Below, one piece after another: positions 1 to 9,605 of a stretch of 64,000 nt of DNA (the stretch's first letter is position 1; each line of letters begins with the position of its first letter). Source of the stretch: Piscinibacter defluvii (lineage in GTDB: Bacteria; Pseudomonadota; Gammaproteobacteria; Burkholderiales; Burkholderiaceae_C); the NCBI RefSeq assembly GCF_004011805.1, contig NZ_ML137198.1, positions 124,001 through 188,000 on the forward strand. The letters are read 5' to 3'. A model generated the notes under the pieces. The model made no database searches, was not told the origin of the DNA, and saw nothing but the letters and a program-made list of their open reading frames with translations. The position numbers and the translations under genes are program-made.

Positions 1-131
1 GAGACCAGCCGGCCGGTCTGCTGCGAGAACTTCAGGATCTCGCGCAGCACGATGGCCCTGAGGGCCTGCAAGGCATGCAGCGGCCCGCGGCGGGCCCCGG
101 AATCGACGCCGTTCAGCGCGGCTGCTTGCAT
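1..131 (-). CDS. ABC-2 type permease of the PQQ-alcohol dehydrogenase-associated transporter (partial)
   Basis: Only the N-terminal 43 codons are inside the window; the rest lies beyond base 1. The reading frame begins with ATG at 131, five bases after a GGAGAA ribosome site, and overlaps the end of the upstream binding-protein gene by 19 bases. The readable part contains RAIVLREILKFSQQTGRL, which is the cytoplasmic N-terminal amphipathic segment seen in ABC-2 permeases of the PedC type. Together with the ATPase (2256-2996) and binding protein (113-1270) it would complete a transporter that accompanies PQQ-dependent alcohol dehydrogenases. The substrate of such systems is not established. Assignment rests on a short stretch and on context. 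Confidence 0.7.
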   Translation of the reverse strand, partial: MQAAALNGVDSGARRGPLHALQALRAIVLREILKFSQQTGRLV

Positions 132-1270
132 GACTTCTCCGGCGCATCGGCGCCCAGGGTGTCGAGCACGTTGCTCGGGTGCAGGATGCCTTCGACCGGC
201 GCGAGCGCGATCACGCCCTGGCCGTCGCTCAGCATGAGGGGCTGGCGCAGCTGGCCGTCCCAGGCGCGGAAGCTCAGGGTGACCCCCTTGTAGCCGTCCA
301 GCGGGTTCTTTGCCAGCGCCTGGGCCCAGGCGGTGGCCGGGCCCTTGGGTGCAGCGACCGCGGCGGTGACCAGCGCCTTGCCGGCCAGCCAGGCGGCCCA
401 GTCCTGCCCGACCATCGGGCGCTTGAACGACTTGGCGAAGCGGCGCGAGACCTGCGGCGCGCCGAAGCGCTCGAACTGCGCGTGCCAGGCCAGCGACACC
501 AGCCCGGCATCGCCGACCACCGGGCGCGGCAGCGCGGTGCGGTAGGGCAGCAGGCGGCCGAACTCGCCGTCGCTGTCGACCACCCAGACCGCGTCGTAGC
601 TGGCGCCGCCGGTCAGCAGCAGCGGGTTGGCGAGGTCGCGCTCGCGCGGGTCGGCCGAGACCTTGAAGGGCTTGCTCGCCACCACCTGCAGGCCGTAGCG
701 CTTCAGCGAGGCCTGCACGGTGGCGCTGCGGGCCTGGTCCGTGGCACTCGGACCGGTCAGCAGCAACAGCTTGCTCCATTTTCGTGACACTAGGTACTGC
801 GCCAGCGCGTCGCTGCGCATGCGCTCGCTCGGCATCACGTGGAACAGGCGCGCCCGGCAGTCGGCGCCGCGCAGGCGGTCCGCCGCCTCCGACAGGTTCA
901 GCACCGGGATCTTCACGGCGTCGGCCACCGCCAGCAGCCAGTCGGCCGGCAGGTCGGCCAGCAGCACGGCCGCGCCGCCCTTCTCCGCCGCCTGGGCGGC
1001 GCTGCGCGCGGCCTCCAGCGAGGCCGCCGCCTGGGTGGCGAGGGCCACGTCGGCGCCGGCGGCGTCGAGTTCGAACTTGCCGTCCTCCAGCGCCTGCTGC
1101 AGGCCCTGTTCGGCCGGCCCGCCGGTCTGGCCGAGGTAGGCACGCTCGACGCGCGTGCGCTCCAGCCGCGCGTCGTCGTCGGGCACCAGCAGCGTGGCCT
1201 TGAGCGTCGCGGCCGGGGCCGCGCCGCCGGCCAGCGCGAGCAGCGCTGCGGCGAACAGGGCTCGCGTCAT
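113..1270 (-). CDS. ABC transporter substrate-binding protein, PQQ-dependent alcohol dehydrogenase system
   Basis: A 385-residue exported binding protein of the branched-chain amino-acid-receptor fold (type I periplasmic binding protein). The start is the ATG at 1270, giving a classical signal peptide (MTRALFAAALLALAGG, cut near AAPA) and overlapping the stop of the preceding propeller gene by four bases (ATGA), so the two are translationally coupled. Longer readings upstream only cover the neighbour gene in another frame. The family accompanies quinoprotein alcohol dehydrogenases together with a YVTN propeller and an ABC-2 exporter. That mix, a binding protein with an export-type permease, is unusual and its cargo is unknown. 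A role in PQQ, alcohol or metal handling is inference from position beside xoxF. Confidence 0.8.
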   Translation of the reverse strand: MTRALFAAALLALAGGAAPAATLKATLLVPDDDARLERTRVERAYLGQTGGPAEQGLQQALEDGKFELDAAGADVALATQAAASLEAARSAAQAAEKGGAAVLLADLPADWLLAVADAVKIPVLNLSEAADRLRGADCRARLFHVMPSERMRSDALAQYLVSRKWSKLLLLTGPSATDQARSATVQASLKRYGLQVVASKPFKVSADPRERDLANPLLLTGGASYDAVWVVDSDGEFGRLLPYRTALPRPVVGDAGLVSLAWHAQFERFGAPQVSRRFAKSFKRPMVGQDWAAWLAGKALVTAAVAAPKGPATAWAQALAKNPLDGYKGVTLSFRAWDGQLRQPLMLSDGQGVIALAPVEGILHPSNVLDTLGADAPEKSCKQPR

Positions 1271-2232
1271 TCGACCACCACCAGGCCGTAGGGCACGCGC
1301 CCGACCGGGATGCTCTTGATCGCCTTGGCGCCGGCCACGTCGACCACCGTCACGTCGTCGGACAGCCCGTTGACCACCCACAGCCGCGCCTCGGCCTTGT
1401 CGAGCGTCACGTTCCAGGCGCGCTTGCCCACCAGCACCAGGTCGGTCACCTTGCGCCCGGGCACGTCGACGAAGGCCACGTGGTTGGCCTTGCCCAGCGA
1501 GACGAAGGCACGCTTGCCGTCCTTCGTCATCGTGATGCCCACCGGCGTGATGTCCTCGGCGCGTGCGCCCTTGACGGCGAACTTGATGGTGTCGATCACC
1601 TCGTGGGTCGCGGTGGAGACGATGCTGACGCTGGTGTCCAGTTCGTTGGTGACCCACAGCTCCTTGCCGTCGGCGGTGATGGCCATGCGGCGCGGACGCT
1701 TGCCGACCTTGATGTTCTTGACCACCTTGGCCTGCGCCACGTCGATCACGTGCACCAGGCTCGCCACCTCGGAGGTGACGTACAGCGTCTTGCCGTCGGC
1801 GCTGACCTTCACGCCCTCGGGCTCCTGGCCGACCTTGACGGACTTCAACACCTTGCCGGTGGCCGCGTCGACGAAGCTGGCCTCGGCCTCGTCCTCGTTG
1901 GAGACGTAGATGGTCCTGCCGTCGGGCGAGAGGTCGAAGGCCTCGGGCTCATCGCCCAGCGGCACGCGGCGGACCGACTTCTGCGTGGCCGGGTCGATCA
2001 CGTCCGCGGCGTTGGAGTCGGTGCAGGCCACCATCAGCTTGCCGTCGGGCAGGCGCTGGATGTGGCGGCCGCGCTTGCAGGTCGGCACGGTGCCCTTGAC
2101 GGCCAGGGTCTGGGTGTCGATCAGGGTCAGCGCGTCGTCCTTCTCGCTGCTGACCCAGGCGGTGCCCTGGGCGGCGGCGAAGGTGCAGCCCAGCGTGGCG
2201 GCGAGTGCGGCAGTGCATCGAAGCAGGCTCAA
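1267..2232 (-). CDS. YVTN-type beta-propeller protein of the PQQ-alcohol dehydrogenase system
   Basis: About 321 residues with a signal peptide (ending CTFAAAQG) followed by roughly seven repeats of the form xxV.N...D.V.VID...., e.g. YVTSEVASLVHVIDV and LWVTNELDTSVSIVS. Such repeats build a periplasmic beta-propeller. I chose TTG at 2232 because it lies just after a GGGAGA ribosome site and directly heads the hydrophobic signal; the open frame extends further upstream only through non-signal sequence and into the ATPase gene. The family is found next to PQQ-dependent dehydrogenases and their ABC transporter and is thought to act in the periplasm, but no activity is known. It is followed with a four-base overlap by the binding protein. 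Confidence 0.78.
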   Translation of the reverse strand: MSLLRCTAALAATLGCTFAAAQGTAWVSSEKDDALTLIDTQTLAVKGTVPTCKRGRHIQRLPDGKLMVACTDSNAADVIDPATQKSVRRVPLGDEPEAFDLSPDGRTIYVSNEDEAEASFVDAATGKVLKSVKVGQEPEGVKVSADGKTLYVTSEVASLVHVIDVAQAKVVKNIKVGKRPRRMAITADGKELWVTNELDTSVSIVSTATHEVIDTIKFAVKGARAEDITPVGITMTKDGKRAFVSLGKANHVAFVDVPGRKVTDLVLVGKRAWNVTLDKAEARLWVVNGLSDDVTVVDVAGAKAIKSIPVGRVPYGLVVVE

Positions 2233-2255
2233 GTCGGTCTCCCGGGTGATTGGGT

Positions 2256-2996
<741 letters not shown>

Positions 2997-3548
2997 CGTG
3001 TCGGGGTCGGGCGTCGGCAAGGGGCGTGAGGATACGCGGGGCCCGAGCAAGGCCCAGGCCGGCCGCGGCGCGCATTGGAGACGCGCCGGCTGTGCCACGG
3101 CAAGCCGGTGGATTCCCGCGCCGCGTGACACGGCCCGGGACAGCGGCTGACACGCGCCGCGGTGATGAAACACTCTGTGCCGATGTGGATGCAACGCTTT
3201 TGGCGCAGCCTGTTTCCGCGCCCGCCGCCGCGCGCCGGCGGCGGTTTCGTGGACCGGGCAACCCTCCGTGCTTACCCTATCAGTGGCTTCCCTAGAGTCC
3301 GCCTTCCGCACGTGTTCCGGCCGGCTGCATTGCGGGTAAACCTGAGTCGCCGCGGTCGTCGGCGCAGCCCGTTCGGGCGTTGGCCTGGGCGGACGCATCC
3401 GGCGCCGGTCGGTCGCGTCAAAGGGGTTGGCGGGGTGGGCGCGGAATTTGCGGTTGCGGCCCCGCCGAGTACTCGAAGCCGCGTGTCGGGTTCGTCAGTC
3501 GACGATGCGCAGCGGCCGGGCTCCGGTCACGTCAACAAGGAGACATCG
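2997..3548. other. Divergent intergenic control region between the ABC operon and xoxF
   Basis: This 552-base gap holds no convincing gene. It contains the promoters for the leftward transporter operon and for xoxF, so it is where methanol, PQQ or lanthanide control should act. Visible structure: a 7-bp inverted repeat (arms 3223-3229 and 3237-3243), the word ACCCTATCA at 3274-3282 that recurs upstream of fae (40171-40179), CCTAGAGTCCG at 3290-3300 that recurs before the pilin operon near 51645, and an AAGGAG ribosome site at 3537-3542 seven bases before the xoxF ATG. I could not find a good -35/-10 pair or a sigma-54 site by eye. Confidence 0.5.
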
Positions 3549-5372
3549 ATGCGAATTTCAGGGCAATCCCGTCGGCACGCCTGGTCTCGGCTGGGGCTGG
3601 CAGCTCTTCTCGCGGCGCCGGGTTTGGCCATGGCCAACGCGGACGTCGAGAAGAACATCGCCAACAACAAGAACTGGGCGATGCAGGCTGGCGACATGTT
3701 CAACCAGCGCTACAGCACGCTGAAGCAGATCAACACCGGCAACGTCGGCAAGATGCAGGTGGCGTGGACCTTCTCCACCGGCGTGCTGCGCGGCCACGAG
3801 GGCTCGCCGCTGGTGATCGACGGCACGATGTACCTGCACTCGCCGTTCCCGAACAAGGTCTTCGCGATCGACCTCGACACGCAGAAGATCAAGTGGAAGT
3901 ACGAGCCCAAGCAGGACCCGGCCGTGATCCCGCAGATGTGCTGCGACACGGTGAACCGTGGCCTGGCCTACGCCGAGGGCAAGGTCATCCTGCAGCAGGC
4001 CGACTCGATGCTCGTGGCGCTGGATGCCAAGACCGGCAAGCCGGTGTGGCAGACCAAGAACGGCGACCCGAAGCTCGGCGCGGTGAACACCAATGCGCCG
4101 CACGTCTTCAAGGACAAGGTCATCACCGGCATCTCCGGCGGCGAGTGGGGCGTGCGCGGCTTCATCGCGGCCTACAACCTGTCCGACGGCAAGCTGGCCT
4201 GGAAGGGCTACAGCACCGGCCCCGACGCCGAAATGCTGATCGATCCGGCCAAGACCATGACCTGGACCGACGGCAAGATGGCGCCGGTGGGCCCGGACTC
4301 GTCGCTCAAGACCTGGAAGGGCGACCAGTGGAAGATCGGCGGCGGCACGACCTGGGGCTGGTACAGCTACGACAAGGCGCTGAACCTGCTCTACTACGGC
4401 ACCGGCAACCCGTCGACCTGGAACCCGTCGCAGCGCCCCGGCGACAACAAGTGGTCCATGACCATCTTCGCGCGTGACGTCGACACCGGCATGGCCAAGT
4501 GGGTCTACCAGATGACGCCGTTCGACGAGTGGGACTTCGACGGCATCAACGAGATGATCCTGGCCGACATCAACGTCAAGGGCAAGCCGACCAAGGCGCT
4601 GGTGCACTTCGACCGCAACGGCTTCGCGTACACGATGGACCGCGAGAGCGGCGCCCTGCTCGTGGCCGAGAAGTACGACCCGAAGGTGAACTGGGCCACG
4701 CACGTCGACATGAAGACCGGCCGCCCGCAGGTGGTCGCGAAGTACTCGACGGCGCAGAACGGTCCTGACGTCAACACCAAGGGCATCTGCCCGGCGGCGC
4801 TCGGCTCGAAGGACCAGCAGCCGGCCTCGTTCGACCCCGAGACCAAGCTCTTCTACGTGCCGACCAACCACGTCTGCATGGACTACGAGCCGTTCAAGGT
4901 CGAGTACACCGCCGGCCAGCCGTACGTCGGCGCCACGCTGTCGATGTTCCCGGCCCCGGGCAGCCATGGCGGAATGGGCAACTTCATCACCTGGGACGCC
5001 GGCACCGGCAAGATCGTCCAGAGCAAGCCCGAGAAGTTCTCGGTGTGGAGCGGCTCGCTCAACACCGCGGGCGGACTGAGCTGCTACGGCACGCTCGAGG
5101 GCTACCTGAAGTGCGTCGACAAGAAGAACATCAACAAGGAACTTTTCAAGTTCAAGACGCCCTCAGGGATCATCGGCAACGTGTTCACCTACGAGCACAA
5201 GGGCAAGCAGTACATCGGCGTGTTCTCGGGCATCGGCGGCTGGGCCGGCATCGGCATGGCGGCGGGCCTCGAGAAGGACACCGACGGTCTGGGTGCCGTG
5301 GGCGGCTACCGCGAGCTGAACCAGTACACCGACCTGGGCGGTTCGCTGACGGTGTTCGCACTGCCGAACTGA
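3549..5372 (+). CDS. xoxF: Lanthanide-dependent PQQ methanol dehydrogenase XoxF
   Basis: A 607-residue periplasmic quinoprotein that oxidises methanol, passing electrons to cytochrome XoxG. The ATG at 3549 follows AAGGAG and starts a signal peptide cut near AMA-NADVEK. The sequence has the eight-bladed-propeller tryptophan-docking repeats, the adjacent-cysteine pair at residues 131-132 (QMCCDTV) that stacks on PQQ, and the active-site segment DEWDFDG where Asp329 is the catalytic base and Asp331, two residues on, is the extra lanthanide ligand. Calcium-type MxaF has alanine there. The overall sequence reads like XoxF5. Next come xoxG and xoxJ. No mxaF or mxaI occurs in the window, so this may be the only methanol dehydrogenase. 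A longer frame upstream (from 3162) lacks a signal peptide and is not used. Confidence 0.96.
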   Translation: MRISGQSRRHAWSRLGLAALLAAPGLAMANADVEKNIANNKNWAMQAGDMFNQRYSTLKQINTGNVGKMQVAWTFSTGVLRGHEGSPLVIDGTMYLHSPFPNKVFAIDLDTQKIKWKYEPKQDPAVIPQMCCDTVNRGLAYAEGKVILQQADSMLVALDAKTGKPVWQTKNGDPKLGAVNTNAPHVFKDKVITGISGGEWGVRGFIAAYNLSDGKLAWKGYSTGPDAEMLIDPAKTMTWTDGKMAPVGPDSSLKTWKGDQWKIGGGTTWGWYSYDKALNLLYYGTGNPSTWNPSQRPGDNKWSMTIFARDVDTGMAKWVYQMTPFDEWDFDGINEMILADINVKGKPTKALVHFDRNGFAYTMDRESGALLVAEKYDPKVNWATHVDMKTGRPQVVAKYSTAQNGPDVNTKGICPAALGSKDQQPASFDPETKLFYVPTNHVCMDYEPFKVEYTAGQPYVGATLSMFPAPGSHGGMGNFITWDAGTGKIVQSKPEKFSVWSGSLNTAGGLSCYGTLEGYLKCVDKKNINKELFKFKTPSGIIGNVFTYEHKGKQYIGVFSGIGGWAGIGMAAGLEKDTDGLGAVGGYRELNQYTDLGGSLTVFALPN

Positions 5373-5388
5373 GGCGGCTGCAAGCGAC

Positions 5389-5456
5389 GGCAGGGGATGG
5401 GCCCCTGCCCGCCTGACTCGCGGGGGATGGCGCCCGACGGCACCGTCCCCCGTTTT
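5389..5456 (+). terminator. Hairpins with U-run between xoxF and xoxG (attenuator/terminator)
   Basis: Two stem-loops lie directly after xoxF. The first has perfect 8-bp arms at 5389-5396 and 5402-5409. The second has 14-base arms at 5421-5434 and 5439-5452 (one C-A mismatch, one G-U) closed by a four-base loop and followed at once by TTTT (5453-5456), which is the form of an intrinsic terminator. Since xoxG begins only 20 bases later, some transcripts must read through. A partial stop here would yield more xoxF than xoxG mRNA, fitting the abundance of the dehydrogenase; that consequence is inference. Confidence 0.75.
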
Positions 5457-5475
5457 CACTACGGAAGATCGAGAC

Positions 5476-5859
5476 ATGTTTCGGAAGACGCTCCTGGCCC
5501 TGTCGCTCCTCGTCGCCACCACGGCCTTCGGGCAAGAAAAGCTCTACACCGTCGTGGACGGCTACAAGGTCGACCCGGAGACCATGAAGGGCTTCCGCGC
5601 CTGGCGCCAGGCGGCCTGCGACCGCTGCCACGGCGCCAACCAGGAAGGCATGGTCGGCCCGTCGCTGATCACCAGCCTGAAGACGCTGAGCAAGGAAGAG
5701 TTCATCAAGACCGTGCGCGACGGCCGGCTCGACAAGGGCATGCAGAGCTTCGGCACCAGCCAGGTGGTGATGGACAACATCAACCAGCTCTACGCCTACC
5801 TCAAGGGCCGCTCCGACGGCGCGATCACCCGCGCCAAGGTCGAACCGATCTCGCAATGA
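5476..5859 (+). CDS. xoxG: Cytochrome c XoxG, electron acceptor of XoxF
   Basis: A 127-residue small class I c-type cytochrome. It has a signal peptide (MFRKTLLALSLLVATTAFG) and one heme site, CDRCH at residues 48-52. The position right behind xoxF and ahead of xoxJ, with a four-base overlap to the latter, is the standard xoxFGJ arrangement, so it should accept electrons from reduced PQQ in XoxF and hand them to the terminal oxidase chain. It is shorter than many XoxG proteins (about 150-190 residues). Methionines around GMQSFG are candidates for the distal heme ligand. A transcription terminator-like structure separates it from xoxF. Confidence 0.88.
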   Translation: MFRKTLLALSLLVATTAFGQEKLYTVVDGYKVDPETMKGFRAWRQAACDRCHGANQEGMVGPSLITSLKTLSKEEFIKTVRDGRLDKGMQSFGTSQVVMDNINQLYAYLKGRSDGAITRAKVEPISQ

Positions 5860-6707
5860 AGCAACTCGCACACGCCTGGCTGGCGGCGCTGGCGCTGCTG
5901 GCCGGTGCCGCCGGCGCCCAGGAGCAGAGCGCGCCGCGCCAGGCGCTGCGCGTCTGCCAGGACCCGAACAACCTGCCCTTCTCCAACGTGAAGGGCGAGG
6001 GCATCGAGAACCGCATCGCCGAGCTGTTCGGCAAGGCGCTCAACCTGCCCGTCACCTACTACTCGTTCCCGCAGCGCCTGGCCTTCATCCGCAACACGCT
6101 GCGCTACAAGCTGCCGGGCCAGGACTACCCCTGCGACATCGTGATGGGCGTGCCCACCGGCTTCGACCAGGTGTCGGTCACCAAGCCCTACTACCGCTCC
6201 ACCTACGCGCTGGTGTTCCCCGAAGGCAAGGGCCTGGACGGCGTGCGCAGCGGCGAGGACTTCCTCAAGCTCGAGCGCGCCAAGCTCGACGCGCTGCGCA
6301 TCGGCATCTACGACCGGTCGCCCGCCTCCGACTGGCTGTCAAAGCACGGGCTGGTCGAGCGCGGCGTGCCCTACAAGATCATGAACGCCGACCCGGACCA
6401 GTACCCGGGCGAGATCGTCGAGAAGGACCTGGCGTCCGGCAAGCTCGACGCGGCCATCGTCTGGGGCCCGATCGCGGGTTACTTCGCCAAGCGCGTTGCG
6501 TCGCCGGCGCTGCGGGTGGTGCCGCTCAAGTCGGAGCCGGGCGTCAAGTTCGACTACCAGATGGCGATGGGCGTGCGCTATGGCGAGCGCGAATGGAAAC
6601 AGCAGATCGAGGGGCTGATCGAATCCAAGGCGCCGGAGATCCAGGCCATCCTGCGCGAGTTCGGCGTGCCGCTGGTCGACGAATCCTTCGCCGCCAAGAA
6701 CAACTGA
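5856..6707 (+). CDS. xoxJ: Periplasmic binding-protein-like XoxJ
   Basis: A 283-residue exported protein with the solute-binding fold of the MxaJ/XoxJ family (RVCQDPNNLPFSN near the N-terminus, then IVMGVPTG and the VWGPIAGYF segment typical of that family). The ATG overlaps the xoxG stop by four bases, indicating coupled translation. XoxJ proteins are thought to help activate or mature XoxF, perhaps by opening a pocket around the dehydrogenase during cofactor loading; small-molecule binding is not demonstrated. Signal peptide MKQLAHAWLAALALLAGAAG. The longer reading frame starting at 5397 runs through the xoxG gene in another frame and is rejected as a start. Confidence 0.9.
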   Translation: MKQLAHAWLAALALLAGAAGAQEQSAPRQALRVCQDPNNLPFSNVKGEGIENRIAELFGKALNLPVTYYSFPQRLAFIRNTLRYKLPGQDYPCDIVMGVPTGFDQVSVTKPYYRSTYALVFPEGKGLDGVRSGEDFLKLERAKLDALRIGIYDRSPASDWLSKHGLVERGVPYKIMNADPDQYPGEIVEKDLASGKLDAAIVWGPIAGYFAKRVASPALRVVPLKSEPGVKFDYQMAMGVRYGEREWKQQIEGLIESKAPEIQAILREFGVPLVDESFAAKNN

Positions 6708-6727
6708 AGGCGTGGCATGCTGCCACC

Positions 6728-7699
6728 ATGAAGTCCGCGCTCTGCCTGCTGCTTGCCGCTGCCGCCGCATGGCCGGCGGCAGCCTCGGTGCCGGACCCGG
6801 CTCGCCTGGTGTCGCTGGCCGGCAGCGTGCTGCGCATCGAGGCCCCGCGCGAGCGAGGTGGCCTGGCGGTCGGCTCGGGCGTGGCCGTCGGGCCCGACCT
6901 CGTGATCACCAACTGCCACGTGACACGCGAGGCACTCGACATCCAGGTGGTGCGCGGCGGGGTGCGCTGGAGCGCCAGCGCGCAGGCCGCCGACGTCGAC
7001 CGCGACCTGTGCCTGCTCGAGGTGCCGGGCCTGCAGGCCTCTCCGGTGCCGCTCGGCCACACCGGCGCGCTGGCGATCGGCCAGCACGTGGCGGCGCTGG
7101 GCTACACCGGCGGCGTGGGCCTGCAGAACAGCCCCGGCGAGGTGGTCGAACTGCACCGCTTCGACGGCGGCCGGGTGATCCAGTCGACCAACTGGTTCAC
7201 CTCGGGCGCGAGCGGCGGCGGCCTGTTCGACGGCAACGGCGCGCTGGTGGGCATCCTGACCTTCCGGCTGCGCGGCGGCGCGGCGCACTACTTCGCCGCG
7301 CCGGTGGAATGGGTGCGCCAGTTGCTCGATGAACGCCGGCGCGACCAGTTCCGCCGCGTGATGCCGCTGGACACGCGACGCGTGCCCTACTGGCAGGCCC
7401 CCGCGTCCACCCAGCCTCGATTCCTGCGCGCCCAGGTCATGCAGCGCGACCAGCGCTGGGGCGAGCTGGCGCTGCTGTCGTACGACTGGCTGCGCGCCGA
7501 CGCCGAGGACGCCGAGCCCTGGCACCTGCTGGGCACCGCGCTCGAGCGGCTCGAGCGGCCCACGGAGGCGCGCATGGCGCTCGAATGCTCGCTGCGCCTC
7601 GCCCCGGCCCATGCCACGGTGCGCGCGCAGCTCGAGGCGCTGCGCGCGCGCAGCGACCAACCCGATCCGCCGGCCGACTGCCGGCCCGACCACCACTAG
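6728..7699 (+). CDS. Exported trypsin-like serine protease with C-terminal TPR-like helices
   Basis: A 323-residue protein with a short signal peptide. The chymotrypsin-type triad is visible: His64 in NCHVT, Asp93 in DRDLCLL and Ser162 in GASGGG, so the protease should be active. After about residue 215 the sequence becomes helical with tetratricopeptide-like character (LLSYDWLRADAEDAEPWHLLG). The gene starts 20 bases after xoxJ. A protease in this position could process or quality-control the dehydrogenase or its partners in the periplasm. No substrate can be read from the sequence. There is no PDZ domain, which separates it from DegP/DegQ. Confidence 0.75.
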   Translation: MKSALCLLLAAAAAWPAAASVPDPARLVSLAGSVLRIEAPRERGGLAVGSGVAVGPDLVITNCHVTREALDIQVVRGGVRWSASAQAADVDRDLCLLEVPGLQASPVPLGHTGALAIGQHVAALGYTGGVGLQNSPGEVVELHRFDGGRVIQSTNWFTSGASGGGLFDGNGALVGILTFRLRGGAAHYFAAPVEWVRQLLDERRRDQFRRVMPLDTRRVPYWQAPASTQPRFLRAQVMQRDQRWGELALLSYDWLRADAEDAEPWHLLGTALERLERPTEARMALECSLRLAPAHATVRAQLEALRARSDQPDPPADCRPDHH

Positions 7700-7715
7700 A
7701 AGGCCCATCTTGCGC

Positions 7716-8387
7716 ATGTCCCTGCCGACGCGGCTCGCCGCGCTCCTGCTCCTGGCCTCGGCCGCCCTCGCCGTTCGTGCGGCGGACGACTTCTCCAGCG
7801 CCGAACGCGCCCTGTTCATGACCAACCACCTGGCGGCCATGAAGCCGCCGACCACGCTGCGCTACGGCTTCCGCAAGTCCGGCAGCCTGGAGTCGGGTTA
7901 CGCCGAGCCGGTGTCCGTGAACCTGAAGCCGGCCGCCGACGGCTCGTGCTGCGCCGTGTCGGCCGACTTCCTGGAAGGTGAACACCGCGTCAACCTGCCC
8001 GAGATCGAGGCGGCCACCGGCAACCCGGTGATCCTCTATTTCCTCGAGCGTGACGTGCGCGAGATGAAGCGCCTGACCAAGGGCCAGTCGACCTACTTCC
8101 AGAAGCGCATCCGCATGGCGATCTACCAAGGCGCCAAGGAGATGAGCGCCACCGTGCTGTACGGCGGCAAGCCGGTGGCGGCGCGCCAGTTCATCGTCGC
8201 GCCCTATGTCGACGACCCGCTCAAGGCGCGCTTCGAGAATCTGTCCGGCAAGACCTACGAGTTCACGCTGTCCGACGCCGTGCCCGGCGGTGTCTACTCG
8301 ATCCGCACCCGCGTCGACGGCCCGAACCCGGCCCAGCCGCTGCTCGTCGAGGAACTGCTGATCGACGGCGCCCACCGCAATCCCTGA
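7716..8387 (+). CDS. Exported protein of unknown function in the xoxF operon
   Basis: I do not recognise this family. The product is about 223 residues with a signal peptide cut near VRA-ADDF. The mature part is soluble and mixed alpha/beta, has a neighbouring cysteine pair (GSCCAV) and no other obvious motif. ATG at 7716 is used. A TTG six bases earlier (7710) sits at better distance (6 bases) from the AGAAGG site at 7698-7703 and could be the true start. It lies between the protease and another small cysteine-containing exported protein, all on the same strand with gaps under 20 bases, so it is probably co-transcribed with xoxF. The pair of adjacent cysteines may be redox active or structural. 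Confidence 0.6.
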   Translation: MSLPTRLAALLLLASAALAVRAADDFSSAERALFMTNHLAAMKPPTTLRYGFRKSGSLESGYAEPVSVNLKPAADGSCCAVSADFLEGEHRVNLPEIEAATGNPVILYFLERDVREMKRLTKGQSTYFQKRIRMAIYQGAKEMSATVLYGGKPVAARQFIVAPYVDDPLKARFENLSGKTYEFTLSDAVPGGVYSIRTRVDGPNPAQPLLVEELLIDGAHRNP

Positions 8388-8403
8388 CCTCGAGAAGAGC
8401 CTC

Positions 8404-8763
8404 ATGAAACACGCTCCGCGCCTTGCCGTTGCCGCCGGCGCCCTGCTGGCGCTGTCCGCCCTCGCGCGGGCCAACGACTTCCCGACCGTCGACCGCGTGC
8501 TCTACGTGCAGGAGTGCATGCGCGAGCACCCCGGCCCGAACTTCGAGATGGTCAACAAGTGCTCCTGCGCGGCCGACCGCCTCGCCGCGGAGGTCAAGTT
8601 CGACGACTATGTCGAGATGACCACGGTGGTCAAGGCGATCTCGATCGGCGGCGAGCGCGGCAGCGAGTTGCGCGACAACGAGACGGTCAAGCCCCAGCTC
8701 AGCCGCTGGCGCAACCTGCAGGCCAAGGTGAAGAAGGCCTGCTTCATCGGCGCTGCGCAGTAG
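8404..8763 (+). CDS. Small exported cysteine-containing protein of unknown function
   Basis: A 119-residue protein with a clear signal peptide (cut near ARA-NDF). The mature 95 residues contain four cysteines, at QEC, NKCSC and KKAC, suggesting two disulfides and a small helical fold. A GAGAAGAG ribosome site lies before the ATG. Gene spacing is 16 bases to the gene before and 8 to the one after, consistent with one operon. I cannot assign a function. Its constant company with PQQ-dehydrogenase accessory genes in this run suggests a periplasmic partner, for instance an electron or thiol carrier, but that is only inference from context. Confidence 0.6.
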   Translation: MKHAPRLAVAAGALLALSALARANDFPTVDRVLYVQECMREHPGPNFEMVNKCSCAADRLAAEVKFDDYVEMTTVVKAISIGGERGSELRDNETVKPQLSRWRNLQAKVKKACFIGAAQ

Positions 8764-8771
8764 GGCCCACG

Positions 8772-9605
8772 ATGGACACGCTGCGCCGCCTCCTGCTCGC
8801 CCTGCCGGCCGCCCTGCTGGCTGCTGCCGCGTCGGCCGCCACGCTGCAGCCCGACGACGATCCGGCCGCCAGTCCGGTGTGGCAGAAAGTGCGCGCCAGC
8901 CTGTTCGAGAACCGACCGATCCAGCCGGCCGCGCCCGAGCTGCTCAAGCTCGAGGCGCCCGCACGCGCCGTGGACGCGGCCGTGGTGCCGATCGCGATCC
9001 GCACCCGCGTGCCGGCCGGCTCGTCCTGGCACATCAGCAAGCTGTTCCTGATCATCGACGCCAACCCGTCGCCGATCTCCGGCATCTTCTCGTTCACGCC
9101 CGACAGCGGGCGCGCCGACATCGAGACGCGCGTGCGCGTCGACGCCTATTCGCACGTGCGCGCGATCGCCGAGACGAGCGACGGCAAGCTCCACATGGTG
9201 ACGCGTTTCGTCAAGGCCTCGGGCGGCTGCTCGGCGCCGGCCGGCGCGGACGCCGCGGCCGCGCAGGCCTCGCTCGGGCAGATGCGCTTCCGCGTCGAGG
9301 GCGACCTGAAGGGCAAGGAGCCGGTGCTGGCGCAACTCGCCATCGAGCACCCGAACCATTCCGGCCTGGCGATGGACCAGGCGACACGCCAGTACACGCC
9401 GGCCCACTACGTGCGCAAGATCGACGTGAGCTACGCCGGCCGACCGGTGCTCTCGGCCGACGTGGACTTCTCGATGAGCGAGAACCCGAACTTCCGCTTC
9501 TACTTCGTGCCGCAGGGCGGCGGCGGCGAGCTGCGCGCCACGGTGGTCGACTCCAAGGACCTGCGCTTCGTCGCCGCCCAGGCGCTGCGCGACAACCCGC
9601 GATGA
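8772..9605 (+). CDS. Quinoprotein dehydrogenase-associated fused SoxY-SoxZ-like carrier, copy 1
   Basis: A 277-residue exported protein. After the signal peptide (cut near ASA-ATLQ) the first part resembles SoxY (IRTRVPAGSSWHISKLFLIID, then NPSPISGIF) and ends in SGGCSAP with Cys153. The second part resembles SoxZ (HPNHSGLAMDQATRQYTPAHYVR). In sulfur oxidation, SoxY carries substrate on a cysteine in a terminal GGCGG arm and SoxZ clamps it; here both halves are joined with the cysteine at the junction. Such fused proteins are known near quinoprotein dehydrogenases, but what they carry is unknown. A second copy lies at 12084-12911. Four-base overlap with the next gene. Confidence 0.82.
   Translation: MDTLRRLLLALPAALLAAAASAATLQPDDDPAASPVWQKVRASLFENRPIQPAAPELLKLEAPARAVDAAVVPIAIRTRVPAGSSWHISKLFLIIDANPSPISGIFSFTPDSGRADIETRVRVDAYSHVRAIAETSDGKLHMVTRFVKASGGCSAPAGADAAAAQASLGQMRFRVEGDLKGKEPVLAQLAIEHPNHSGLAMDQATRQYTPAHYVRKIDVSYAGRPVLSADVDFSMSENPNFRFYFVPQGGGGELRATVVDSKDLRFVAAQALRDNPR

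Noticed and set aside
3162-3548. N-terminal extension of the XoxF reading frame
   Set aside because: The ATG at 3549 has an AAGGAG site and begins a signal peptide; the extra stretch is Arg/Pro-rich and lies in the divergent promoter region.
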